DNA from: Clostridia bacterium
GTDB lineage: Bacteria; Bacillota; Clostridia; Christensenellales; Aristaeellaceae
DNA: 64,000 nucleotides
Direction: 5' to 3'
Assembly (NCBI GenBank): GCA_017937655.1
Contig: JAGBDE010000003.1
Span: 62,001-126,000, forward strand
Positions 25,623 to 32,802 of this stretch are shown piece after piece (position 1 is the first letter of the stretch; every line of letters begins with the position of its first letter). The notes under the pieces were generated by a model. That model was not told the origin of the DNA. It worked only from the letters and a program-made list of their open reading frames with translations, and made no database searches. A program made the translations under genes and the position numbers.

Positions 25623-25651
25623 ATTATAACACAGGAGGCGCATCTCATGAA
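25623..25651 (-). promoter_or_regulatory. Candidate promoter of hemW
   Basis: On the minus strand TTCATG (25646-25651), 17 bases, TATAAT (25623-25628). The -35 box falls on the first codons of the divergent DUF1622 gene. Confidence 0.4.
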
Positions 25652-25997
25652 AACATTCGAAGAAATTTTCCATATGGTGGTACAAATCTGCATTTACCTG
25701 ATTGAAACCGCGGGCATCGTGGTCATCTTCATCAGCATGATCCGGGGCCTGATCGGCTTTATCCGCAAGAAGGACTCCATCCGCATCGACCTGGCCCAGG
25801 GCATCATGCTGGGCCTGGAGTTCAAAATCGGCAGCGAGGTTCTGCGTTCCGTCATCGTCAGCGGATGGAGCGAGCTGGGAACCCTGGGCGCGGTCATTTT
25901 GCTGCGCGCGCTGCTGACCTTGCTGCTCCATTGGGAGATCAACGAAGAGGAAAAGCGGCAGCAGAAGAAAGCCGCCGCTACTGAGTCCGAGTCATAA
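25647..25997 (+). CDS. DUF1622 membrane protein
   Basis: A 116-residue protein with three membrane helices (about 8-30, 58-75 and 78-95) and the family segment R-I-D-L-A-Q-G-I-M-L-G-L-E-F at about 46-60. The tail is charged (E-E-E-K-R-Q-Q-K-K). Function unknown. AGGAGG precedes the ATG. Its last 20 bases overlap the end of spoIIIAH on the opposite strand. Confidence 0.88.
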   Translation: MKTFEEIFHMVVQICIYLIETAGIVVIFISMIRGLIGFIRKKDSIRIDLAQGIMLGLEFKIGSEVLRSVIVSGWSELGTLGAVILLRALLTLLLHWEINEEEKRQQKKAAATESES

Positions 25998-26502
25998 TGC
26001 GGATGTTTTCCACCGCCACGTCGCTGTGGGCCACGCAGATGGACAGCACCTGGGCGCCCTCGTCGCCGGACAGCTCCGCGCCCTGCAGGTTGACGGTGAT
26101 GGCGTCGCTTTGCATCACCACCAGGCAGGGGCTGTACCCGGCCTCCAGGAGCGCCTCCTCAATGGCCAGCTCCGTCTGGTGATTTTCCACCATCCGGCTG
26201 AGCTGCGCCGCCGCCTGATCCCGCACCGCCTGATCCACGTCCTCCCGGCCGATCAGTTCCTGCAAAGCCTCCATGTCCTTATCATAGGCCAATTCCCGGG
26301 CGGATCGCTGGCTCTGCTCCACCGGCGCTGCGCTCACCCTGGGCGATGACCCCGGCGTGCTTACCGGCCCGCTGTCCACCCCGGCCGAAGGCTTCCACAG
26401 CAGCAGGAATCCTGCTGCCATCAGCAATCCCCCAATCACGCACCACCGAAGGACAGACCCACGTCTGTCCTTTTTGCTTTGGAAAAGTTTATCCTGTTTC
26501 AT
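25978..26502 (-). CDS. spoIIIAH: Stage III sporulation protein AH
   Basis: A 174-residue protein: basic N terminus, one membrane helix (about 19-38), a proline/serine linker, then the ring-forming EscJ/YscJ-like domain (about 75-174). It is the forespore-facing ring of the mother-cell SpoIIIA channel and binds SpoIIQ across the intermembrane space; spoIIQ is at 47752-48453. ATG overlaps the spoIIIAG stop (ATGA). It is shorter than the Bacillus protein (about 218 residues). Confidence 0.9.
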   Translation of the reverse strand: MKQDKLFQSKKDRRGSVLRWCVIGGLLMAAGFLLLWKPSAGVDSGPVSTPGSSPRVSAAPVEQSQRSARELAYDKDMEALQELIGREDVDQAVRDQAAAQLSRMVENHQTELAIEEALLEAGYSPCLVVMQSDAITVNLQGAELSGDEGAQVLSICVAHSDVAVENIRIMTRTQ

Positions 26503-26840
26503 CTGCCGTCCTCCATCACAAAAACGTCCACGGCGCTTTCCTCCAGCGTCAGAAGGGTTCGCACCGCCCGGATCAGGTTCAGCTTCACTTCCATGTTTCC
26601 CGCGCCCTGGGCCACCACCACCGCCCCGGAGGGACTTCCTTCGCTGTCTGAGGCAAAGGCCCCGGCAGGCCTTGCGTAGAACAGCGCCACCTCCACCTTT
26701 CCCGCCCCGTCGATGGCGCTCAGCACCTGGGCCACCCGCTTTTCCTCGCTGGTCATGGAGGACGCGCCCGGCCCTTTCATCAGGAGCGTCAGCAGGACGA
26801 GCCCAATCGCCAGGCCGATCCACACCCCTTGCTTTTTCAC
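26499..26840 (-). CDS. spoIIIAG: Stage III sporulation protein AG, compact
   Basis: A 113-residue protein with a short basic start, a membrane helix (about 7-22) and one ring domain (K-R-V-A-Q-V-L-S-A-I-D-G-A-G-K-V-E-V near 37-54, then E-V-K-L-N-L-I-R-A-V-R near 86). GTG at 26840 overlaps the spoIIIAF stop (GTGA). It is about half the length of Bacillus SpoIIIAG (229), lacking the large insert that forms the beta-barrel collar of its ring. Position between AF and AH confirms identity. Confidence 0.85.
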   Translation of the reverse strand: MKKQGVWIGLAIGLVLLTLLMKGPGASSMTSEEKRVAQVLSAIDGAGKVEVALFYARPAGAFASDSEGSPSGAVVVAQGAGNMEVKLNLIRAVRTLLTLEESAVDVFVMEDGR

Positions 26841-27316
26841 CCCCCGGAGGAATCCCCCATCACCAGGCAGATTTTCTCCGGCGGGATCTCCAGCGTCCGG
26901 GCAAGGGTCTCTGCCAGCGCCGTCCCAGTCATGAGGGGCGGCCCTTCTTTCTGTTTCCACAGCGTCAGCTCCATCCTTTCCAGCGCGCCATTCCCGGTCA
27001 GGTATACCGTGGCGTCCGCCCGGTATCCCGCCCGCCTTCCCTGGCCGATCACATAGGACCTGAGTTGGTTGGCCCTGGCCTGCAAGTAAATCCGCCTGCT
27101 ATCTCCCCTGGCCGATGTCTCCGCCAGCACAGGCAAACTTTCGGCCTGGGGCAATTCCCTGCCCGCCAACTGGATGGCCGAGCTCAGCAAAGCCAGCATG
27201 ATCATCAGGCTGACAGTGAATTGGGCCATCCGGCGGATTTTCCCTTCCGGAACCAGCATTTCGCAAAACGCCCACAGGGCGGACAGCACCACCAGCTGCA
27301 CCACAAAGCCGTTCAC
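26837..27316 (-). CDS. spoIIIAF: Stage III sporulation protein AF
   Basis: A 159-residue protein with two N-terminal membrane helices (about 5-20 and 32-50) and a soluble C-terminal ring-like domain from about 80. It opens with V-V-L-S-A-L-W-A-F-C-E-M-L-V-P-E-G-K, the family pattern. Start GTG at 27316, GAGGTG site, 4 bases after spoIIIAE. Part of the mother-cell SpoIIIA transenvelope complex. Confidence 0.88.
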   Translation of the reverse strand: MNGFVVQLVVLSALWAFCEMLVPEGKIRRMAQFTVSLMIMLALLSSAIQLAGRELPQAESLPVLAETSARGDSRRIYLQARANQLRSYVIGQGRRAGYRADATVYLTGNGALERMELTLWKQKEGPPLMTGTALAETLARTLEIPPEKICLVMGDSSGG

Positions 27317-27320
27317 CGCT

Positions 27321-28436
27321 TCACCTCAGCATCACCGTTAAATTTCCCACCATCAGAAGCTGGGCGCACAGGAGCAAAAACATGGCACCCACGCTCAGCT
27401 CGATAATGAACAACAGCGAAAACACGTCCCCATATTCCCCGATGGACTTGTTCAGCGGCGTATCGGCCATGGGTTGCAGCAGAGCAGATGCCCCTCGATA
27501 GAGCAGCATGGCCGCGGCTGTCTGCAGCAGAGGCGACAGCAGCTTTCCCAGCAGGAGGATCAGCCCCAGGATGCCCACCGCATTTTCAACCAGCAGGGAG
27601 CAGCCCACCAGCGTGTCCACCGTATCGGCAAACATGCCGCCCACCACAGGAATGAAGTTGTCCATGGCGTATTTGGCCGTGCGGATGCTGACGCCGTCCA
27701 CCGCAGCCGCGCCCAGGCCCTGCACCGTCATCACCCCGATGAACACAGTAAATCCAAAGCCCAGCGTCCAGTTGGCCACCTGGCGGAACAACTGCCGCAT
27801 CCGGCCCAGCTGCACTCCGCCGCTGAGGCCGTCCGCCATGGTCAGTACCGCCACGCTGACCGCAAAGGGCAGGGTGATGTGCTGAATCAGCGTGGTCATG
27901 GCCCCTGCGGCGGCCATCACCGCCGGCTGATAAAACGCAGAACTTGCGGTGCCGCCAACCGCCGCCAGCAGCGTGATCAGCAGCGGGAAGATGGCCTGCA
28001 TCAGCCCCGCCATCTCTCCCACGGTATGGTTGCACAGCTCTACATATTCTTTCATGTCGCTGATCAGAAATCCGCAAAGGGCCAGCATTCCCACGTAATG
28101 GGCGGCTCTGGACGCGCCTCTCTTCTTCCCGGAAAGATGCTGCCCGGCGGCTGTCAGCAGCGCAGGGATCATCAGCCGGGTCACCCGCCACAGGCTGCCC
28201 CGGAAAATACCCATGGCTTCTCCTGCCAGCCATTGCAGCGTGCCTTCCGGGCTGAGGGCCGTCCTGCCGCTGGCCAGCGCCGCCAGGATCTCCGCGCCGT
28301 CGCCCTCCACCAGGGTTTGTCCCTCCATGGCTTCCAGCAGCGGCTTCAAATCCAGTCCGCCTATCGTCCCGGCAATGCCCTCCTCCAGCGACTCTGCCCC
28401 TGCGGAGGACGCCACAATTATCAGCGCCAGAACCAT
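27321..28436 (-). CDS. spoIIIAE: Stage III sporulation protein AE
   Basis: About 371 residues: N-terminal export signal (A-S-S-A-G-A-E cleavage), an extracytoplasmic stretch, then about seven membrane helices with V-V-G-G-M-F-A-D-T-V-D-T near residue 260, the family core. It is the polytopic part of the SpoIIIA channel. The ATG at 28436 is the only standard start, but it leaves a signal without a positive charge; CTG at 28457, overlapping the spoIIIAD stop as CTGA, would add I-L-R-L-W-T and a better signal. The start is therefore open. Confidence 0.88.
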   Translation of the reverse strand: MVLALIIVASSAGAESLEEGIAGTIGGLDLKPLLEAMEGQTLVEGDGAEILAALASGRTALSPEGTLQWLAGEAMGIFRGSLWRVTRLMIPALLTAAGQHLSGKKRGASRAAHYVGMLALCGFLISDMKEYVELCNHTVGEMAGLMQAIFPLLITLLAAVGGTASSAFYQPAVMAAAGAMTTLIQHITLPFAVSVAVLTMADGLSGGVQLGRMRQLFRQVANWTLGFGFTVFIGVMTVQGLGAAAVDGVSIRTAKYAMDNFIPVVGGMFADTVDTLVGCSLLVENAVGILGLILLLGKLLSPLLQTAAAMLLYRGASALLQPMADTPLNKSIGEYGDVFSLLFIIELSVGAMFLLLCAQLLMVGNLTVMLR

Positions 28437-28453
28437 CGTCCAAAGCCGCAGGA

Positions 28454-28840
28454 TCAGGGTGCCAAGCCGAGGATGGTTTCCAGCAGCTCCATCAAAAGCG
28501 GCGCGGCCATAGCAAACACCGTCAATTTGCCGGTCAGGGCCACCTTTGCCGCCAGGCCGCTTTCGCCCAGATCGGCGCAGGTTTCTTCCGCAATTTCCGT
28601 CACATAGCTGATTCCCAGGGTTTTCATCAGCGTGGACAGGTATTCCGCCTTGAGCCCCGCCAGCTGAACAATCCGCTCCAGATGCCCCCGCAGGGTCTCC
28701 ACGCTTTCCAGCGCGCTGATGAGCAGAATGCAGCCTGCCGCCACCGCGCAGATGCGGGCCATTTCCGGCTGCTGGCTCCGCACCACCATGCACAGCACCG
28801 CCGCCGCAATCGCCAGGCCGATCCATTGCCAGAACGCCAC
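28454..28840 (-). CDS. spoIIIAD: Stage III sporulation protein AD
   Basis: A 128-residue protein with four hydrophobic segments, conserved L-G-I-S-Y-V-T-E-I-A-E-E-T-C-A-D near residues 75-90 and C-terminal L-M-E-L-L-E-T-I. Start GTG at 28840, 3 bases after the spoIIIAC stop, without a strong site, so translation is probably coupled. Confidence 0.9.
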   Translation of the reverse strand: MAFWQWIGLAIAAAVLCMVVRSQQPEMARICAVAAGCILLISALESVETLRGHLERIVQLAGLKAEYLSTLMKTLGISYVTEIAEETCADLGESGLAAKVALTGKLTVFAMAAPLLMELLETILGLAP

Positions 28841-28843
28841 GGC

Positions 28844-29044
28844 TCAGTACAGGGAAAACAGGCTTTTCAGGCTGGTGAGCAGCTCGGATATCAGGTTCAC
28901 CACCAAAAACAGGCCGATGACCAGCCCCACCACCGTTACCAGCGTGCCCAGTTCTTCCCGGCCGGCCCGCTGCAGCACCTGATAGATCACCGCCACGGCC
29001 ACGCCCAGCCCGGCCAGTTTGAATAACAGGTCTATCTCCACCAA
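28844..29044 (-). CDS. spoIIIAC: Stage III sporulation protein AC
   Basis: A 66-residue protein with two membrane helices (about 5-25 and 33-55) and the central R-A-G-R-E-E-L segment typical of the family. Start TTG at 29044, 8 bases after AGGAGG; a GTG follows one codon later. SpoIIIAC and AD are small partners of the channel. Confidence 0.9.
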   Translation of the reverse strand: MVEIDLLFKLAGLGVAVAVIYQVLQRAGREELGTLVTVVGLVIGLFLVVNLISELLTSLKSLFSLY

Positions 29045-29056
29045 TGCTTTCCCCTC

Positions 29057-29575
29057 CTACCATAGCGCAATTCCAAGCATCAGGCCAAGCAGCACGCCCA
29101 GCTGCATGCACAGTTTCCCGCCTGTGTGGGCCGACTTTCTGGCCTGCTCCACCACCGGTTTCAGCCGCCGCATGGCCGCCGCCACCGCCTGCTCCCTCAT
29201 GGCCGATGTCCCGTTCCCCAGCTGCCGGAACAGATGCAGCATCGCCGCTTTGTCCTCCCGGGTTTCTGCGTACAGGGGCAGCGCATCCGATGCCTTTCCG
29301 TAGGCCCTCTCCAGCCCGCCCAGAGGTTCCTGATCCAGGGCTTTTGCCGCATACCGAAGCCGCCTGGCAAACAGGCTGTCTCCGCCCAGCGCGGCGCACT
29401 CCACCAGCAACTGCCCCAGGCCCATCCGCTCTTCAATCAGCATGATCCTGAGCTGTGCCAGCATCTCGCTTTCGCTTTCCAAAAGCCGCAGCCGGGCATG
29501 CTGCCGTTCCTTCAGCGCGCCGCCCACCGCCGCCCCTGCCAACGTGCAGAATATTGCTCCCGCAAGGCCCAGCAT
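29057..29575 (-). CDS. spoIIIAB: Stage III sporulation protein AB
   Basis: A 172-residue protein: N-terminal membrane helix (about 2-20), a long helical soluble part with E-R-Q-H-A-R-L-R-L-L-E near 25, and a C-terminal helix (about 150-172, L-G-V-L-L-G-L-M-L-G-I). It resembles GspF-type platform proteins. ATG at 29575 abuts the AA stop (TGATG); a GTG one codon earlier (29578) is equally spaced from GGGAGG. Confidence 0.88.
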   Translation of the reverse strand: MLGLAGAIFCTLAGAAVGGALKERQHARLRLLESESEMLAQLRIMLIEERMGLGQLLVECAALGGDSLFARRLRYAAKALDQEPLGGLERAYGKASDALPLYAETREDKAAMLHLFRQLGNGTSAMREQAVAAAMRRLKPVVEQARKSAHTGGKLCMQLGVLLGLMLGIALW

Positions 29576-30504
29576 CACACGCCTTCCTCCCGGTCAAGGG
29601 GCTGCATCTGCCCGTCATACACCCGGGCAATTTCCCCCACGCTGCCCTCCCTGAGCAGTACATATCGGTCAAAAGCCTTGCTCTGCACCAGCGGAAACAG
29701 CGTCCCCCGGCACAGGGCTGTTTCCAGTTCCCGGCCATGGGCCGTGGCCAACACGCTCACGCCGCTGCGCACCGCTTCCAACACCGCCTGGCCGTCCAGG
29801 GCGTCCCGGAGCTCGTCCGTCACCAGCACCTCCGGCGACATGGCCCGCAGCATCCACCTGAGGCCTGCGTCCTTGCAGCAGCCGTCCAGCACGTCTGTGT
29901 TGGGACCCACCTCCAGCTGAGGCACGCCCTCGCACATGGCGGCCAATTCGCTGCGTTCGTCCACCACGCTCACCCGCAGGCCCTTTTCGCTGAGCCTCCG
30001 GAGGCCATCCCGGAGCATGGTGGTTTTTCCCGTACCCGGCAGGCCCACGATCAGCGTGGACAGGCACCTGCCGTTTTCATCCGTCAGATAAGGCATCAGC
30101 CTGTCCGCCGCGCCCCTCCATTGCCCGGCGATGCGCACGCACAAGGAGCTGATCTCCCTGAGGCCCCGCACCGTCTGCCCCTGGCAGATCACCCGCCCGC
30201 AAATGCCCATTCGATGTCCTCCCCGGAGGGTCACAAAGCCGCTGCGCTGCTCCTCGGCCCGGGCGTAAAGTGCGTGCTCGCTCAACGCCTCGGCGATTTG
30301 ACTCACCTGCTGCTGGCTGGGCGCAAACGGGCACACGATGGTTCCCTCCGCCGTCAGCAGCAGGATTCTGCCTCCGCCCCTGACCCGTATTTCCCTCAGT
30401 TCTCCCTCTTTCAGCCCCCGCAGCTGCTTCACCACCTGGCCCGGCATGCAATGGCTCAAAAAATGCAGCGTCTCCTGCCATGTCACCAAAATCGCCTCCC
30501 GCAT
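29575..30504 (-). CDS. spoIIIAA: Stage III sporulation protein AA (ATPase)
   Basis: A 309-residue cytoplasmic ATPase related to secretion ATPases. Walker A G-L-P-G-T-G-K-T-T lies near residue 153, S-V-V-D-E-R-S-E-L near 178, and the Walker B-like E-V-L-V-T-D-E-L near 225. It powers the SpoIIIA-SpoIIQ feeding tube from the mother cell. ATG at 30504 directly follows the TAA of the L,D-transpeptidase gene with no gap, so the two genes share one message. Confidence 0.94.
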   Translation of the reverse strand: MREAILVTWQETLHFLSHCMPGQVVKQLRGLKEGELREIRVRGGGRILLLTAEGTIVCPFAPSQQQVSQIAEALSEHALYARAEEQRSGFVTLRGGHRMGICGRVICQGQTVRGLREISSLCVRIAGQWRGAADRLMPYLTDENGRCLSTLIVGLPGTGKTTMLRDGLRRLSEKGLRVSVVDERSELAAMCEGVPQLEVGPNTDVLDGCCKDAGLRWMLRAMSPEVLVTDELRDALDGQAVLEAVRSGVSVLATAHGRELETALCRGTLFPLVQSKAFDRYVLLREGSVGEIARVYDGQMQPLDREEGV

Positions 30505-31233
30505 TTACTCAAACAAACAAAGCCCGATGGCCTTGTAAAAGCCGTAATCCACCTTATCTCCCTGGGGCAGATTCAGCGCAGTTCGTGCCCTGCGCACTGC
30601 CTCCAGCATCCCCTGCCCGAAGACACCGTCTGCGCCGCCGTAGTAATAACCCAGCGCCGCCAGCCTTTGCTGTACCGCCACCACGTGGCTGCACCGGTCG
30701 CCCATTTCCAGGGTGCGCAGGCTGTTGTCCAGAAGGCCGTAAGGCCCGCCGGTGATGACCACCTTGGCCCAGTTGGGCACCAGGCTGTACAACTCCTCAG
30801 AGTCCTTCACAAACATGCGGATGCACCCATGGCTGGCGTTGCTGCCAATGCTCCCCGGCTTGTTGGTGCCGTGGATGCCGTATTGCCCCCAGGGCACGTT
30901 CAGCCCCAGAAATCGCGTTCCAAAACCGCCCAGATCGCCGGAAAAACGGTGGGTGATGTAGAACGTCCCAATGGGCGATGGCGTCGCCCCGGCGCCGGTA
31001 GCCACGGTATAGCGTTTCAGGGGCTTTGTGCCCTGATACAGGGTCAGGGTCTTCTGATGGATGTCAATCCAGATCCACTTGCCCTCCGGCACATTGGCCC
31101 GCTTTGCCAGCTCCGCCTCCGTGGGCGGCTGATCCTCCGCAAAGACCTGCACCGGGGCCGGGGCTGGCATATTTTTCAGCCAGAAGCCCAGCGCCAGCAC
31201 CGCCAGCAATATGGCCAGCCCGTGTTTTTTCAT
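30505..31233 (-). CDS. L,D-transpeptidase with peptidoglycan-binding domain
   Basis: A 242-residue exported enzyme. An N-terminal membrane anchor or signal covers residues 5-18. The YkuD catalytic domain (about 52-175) holds H121-G and S-H135-G-C137-I-R139, the nucleophile and partners. A peptidoglycan-binding helix domain (about 190-240) follows. Such enzymes form 3-3 crosslinks or attach proteins to peptidoglycan. The ATG at 31233 is chosen for its signal sequence and nearby GGTGGGG. The gene is fused in transcription to spoIIIAA, which suggests action during engulfment; this is inference. Confidence 0.9.
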   Translation of the reverse strand: MKKHGLAILLAVLALGFWLKNMPAPAPVQVFAEDQPPTEAELAKRANVPEGKWIWIDIHQKTLTLYQGTKPLKRYTVATGAGATPSPIGTFYITHRFSGDLGGFGTRFLGLNVPWGQYGIHGTNKPGSIGSNASHGCIRMFVKDSEELYSLVPNWAKVVITGGPYGLLDNSLRTLEMGDRCSHVVAVQQRLAALGYYYGGADGVFGQGMLEAVRRARTALNLPQGDKVDYGFYKAIGLCLFE

Positions 31234-31257
31234 CCCCACCCGTCCTCTCTTCCCTGC

Positions 31258-31286
31258 ACCATATGCCCCAGGTTTCCGGTATATGC
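31258..31286 (-). promoter_or_regulatory. Possible sigma-E promoter of the ldt-spoIIIA operon
   Basis: On the minus strand GCATATA (31280-31286), 14 bases, CATATGGT (31258-31265). This resembles the mother-cell sigma-E pattern (an ATA-rich -35 and CATA-type -10). It lies between the yfbR terminator and the L,D-transpeptidase start. Confidence 0.45.
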
Positions 31287-31289
31287 GCA

Positions 31290-31323
31290 CAAAAAAACTG
31301 CGCAACCGCAAAGGTTACGCAGT
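31290..31323 (-). terminator. Terminator of yfbR
   Basis: ACTGCG-T-AACC-like stem: plus-strand ACTGCG..AACC (31297-31307) and GGTT..CGCAGT (31313-31323), followed on the minus strand by seven T. Confidence 0.8.
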
Positions 31324-31337
31324 CTTGGTTTTTCAGT

Positions 31338-31919
31338 TTACAGCCGGCTCAGATCGTCCAGGGACAGGGCGAAGGCGTCCACAAACTCCTTCATGAATAC
31401 CTGTACCTCCGGCAATGGATTCTCCATCAGGCTTCGGCCGATGCTCTCCTTGGCCTGGAGGAACTCCCGGTTGCCCAGTTTTTCCTCCGTCAGGCACTTC
31501 AGATATGCGCTGATGCGGTCGGCCGCCTTGACCAGTTTCCATTCCTGGCTGCTTTCATCCGGCTGAATGTAAGGCCTGTAGCTTTCCTTCAGTTCGGGGG
31601 GCAGCATGTCCAGCAGTTGCTGCCGGGCGCTGACCTCCACCTGCTGGTAAGCGTCCTGAATGGCCGGATTTTTATACTTGATGGGCGTGGGCAGATCGCC
31701 GGTCATGACCTCGCCCGCGTCGTGGTACATGGCCATCACGGCCACCTTCTCCGGGCTCAGTTCCCGCCCAAAACGCTCCACACCGATCACCGCCAGCCCA
31801 TGGGCAATGAATGCAGTCTGCATGCTGTGCTCCATGTCGTTTTCCGGCTCGGTGTTGCGCATCAGGCCCCAGCGGCGGATCAGCTTCAGCCTGTCCAGAT
31901 TGGCAAAAAACGGATACAT
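31338..31919 (-). CDS. yfbR: HD-domain 5'-deoxynucleotidase (YfbR-like)
   Basis: A 193-residue metal-dependent HD phosphohydrolase. Metal ligands are H31, H66-D67 (M-Y-H-D-A-G-E) and a late Asp (K-A-A-D-R-I). The G-D-L-P-T-P-I-K-Y loop after the HD pair is characteristic of YfbR, which removes phosphate from deoxynucleoside monophosphates. The ATG at 31919 follows AGGGAG; an earlier ATG at 31934 lies at the expected transcription start. Confidence 0.9.
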   Translation of the reverse strand: MYPFFANLDRLKLIRRWGLMRNTEPENDMEHSMQTAFIAHGLAVIGVERFGRELSPEKVAVMAMYHDAGEVMTGDLPTPIKYKNPAIQDAYQQVEVSARQQLLDMLPPELKESYRPYIQPDESSQEWKLVKAADRISAYLKCLTEEKLGNREFLQAKESIGRSLMENPLPEVQVFMKEFVDAFALSLDDLSRL

Positions 31920-31940
31920 CTTTCTCCCTCCCATGGGTCT

Positions 31941-31969
31941 ATTATATCCGGATTGCCATTCCTGGGCAA
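31941..31969 (-). promoter_or_regulatory. Promoter of yfbR
   Basis: On the minus strand TTGCCC (31964-31969), 17 bases, TATAAT (31941-31946), placed between thiT and yfbR. Confidence 0.6.
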
Positions 31970-31974
31970 GGGGA

Positions 31975-32547
31975 TCAGTTTTCGCCCAGCCAGTATTTCT
32001 TCAGCGGGCCAAAGCTGATCCATGCCACTACAGCGGTGATAATGGCTTCCGGCACCATGTAGGATGCGTTGTACGCCAGGGACCAGGCCACGGGGCCCCA
32101 ACCTTCGCCGTTGGGCCAGAGCACTTCCCAGATCAGCACGCCGCTGAGGAAGTGGCACACAAACCGCAAAAAGAAGGTCAGGCAGATGCCCAGCACGATG
32201 GACAGCCGGCGGTTTTCCACAACCTTATTCAGGCAGGCGCTCAGGCCGATGACCGTGAAGGCGATCACGTAGTCCAGCAGGATGATGCCGATGGCGGTCA
32301 GCGCGTCGGGGGCGTAAGTGACGTTGCTCATACCCAGCAGCAGCTGGATCAGGCTGAAGATCAGCGCGCTGCCGATGCCCCATTTCAGGCCGTGCCTATG
32401 GGCAATCAGCACCAGGGGCAGCATGCTGCAAAATGTGATTCCGCCGCCAAGGGCCCAAACACCCTTGAATTCAAACAGGCTCAGCACCGTACCCACGGCG
32501 ATGAGAAGAGCGCATTCCACAAGACGTTTGATTGCTTTCGAGTCCAT
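31975..32547 (-). CDS. thiT: Thiamine ECF transporter substrate-binding protein
   Basis: A 190-residue membrane protein with six helices, matching ThiT: the thiamine site region G-G-G-I-T-F-C-S-M-L-P near 34-44 and W-S-L-A-Y-N-A-S-Y-M-V-P near 150. It captures thiamine and docks on an ECF energising module; one is encoded at 60182-62681. A TPP riboswitch and terminator precede it, which confirms the substrate. AAGGAGG lies 8 bases before the ATG. Confidence 0.95.
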   Translation of the reverse strand: MDSKAIKRLVECALLIAVGTVLSLFEFKGVWALGGGITFCSMLPLVLIAHRHGLKWGIGSALIFSLIQLLLGMSNVTYAPDALTAIGIILLDYVIAFTVIGLSACLNKVVENRRLSIVLGICLTFFLRFVCHFLSGVLIWEVLWPNGEGWGPVAWSLAYNASYMVPEAIITAVVAWISFGPLKKYWLGEN

Positions 32548-32568
32548 TGTTTTTTCCTCCTTAGAATG

Positions 32569-32603
32569 AAAAAATCTCGTCTTTGCGGCAATGCAAGGCG
32601 AGC
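32569..32603 (-). terminator. Riboswitch-controlled terminator before thiT
   Basis: On the minus strand CTCG-C-CTTGC, a short loop, GCAAAG-A-CGAG, then ATTTTTT. It sits between the TPP aptamer and the thiT ribosome site, as expected for an OFF switch by premature termination. Confidence 0.7.
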
Positions 32604-32619
32604 ATCAATGGACACATTA

Positions 32620-32722
32620 TTCCGTTGATTCCTACGCCGGCATTACCCGGATCAGGTTCAAGGGTCCCGGGCATTGCCCGATCTCAGCCGACCTACGTCA
32701 GCACCCCTGTGCATCAGCACGG
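32620..32722 (-). ncRNA. TPP riboswitch (THI box)
   Basis: The minus strand carries the conserved aptamer parts in order: GGGGTGC, CTGAGATC, ACCCTTGAACCTGATC, then GGGTAATGCC and GGCGTAGG (core about 32628-32711). The P1 stem is extended by CGT..TGAT with ATCA..ACG. When thiamine pyrophosphate binds, the downstream terminator at 32569-32603 should form and thiT is turned off. Confidence 0.96.
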
Positions 32723-32727
32723 AAGTT

Positions 32728-32756
32728 ACAATAGCACCCCCTGCAAAATTTGTCAA
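32728..32756 (-). promoter_or_regulatory. Promoter of thiT
   Basis: On the minus strand TTGACA (32751-32756), 17 bases, TATTGT (32728-32733). The -35 box overlaps that of the divergent thiamine pyrophosphokinase gene by five bases. Confidence 0.8.
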
Positions 32757-32778
32757 CCCCCAAATTTCGTGATACAAT
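32750..32778 (+). promoter_or_regulatory. Promoter of thiamine pyrophosphokinase gene
   Basis: TTGTCA (32750-32755), 17 bases, TACAAT (32773-32778). Transcription starts near 32785, giving a leader of about 18 bases, too short for a riboswitch. Confidence 0.75.
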
Positions 32779-32802
32779 ACCGGCAGGAAGGAGGGGATGC
32801 CC

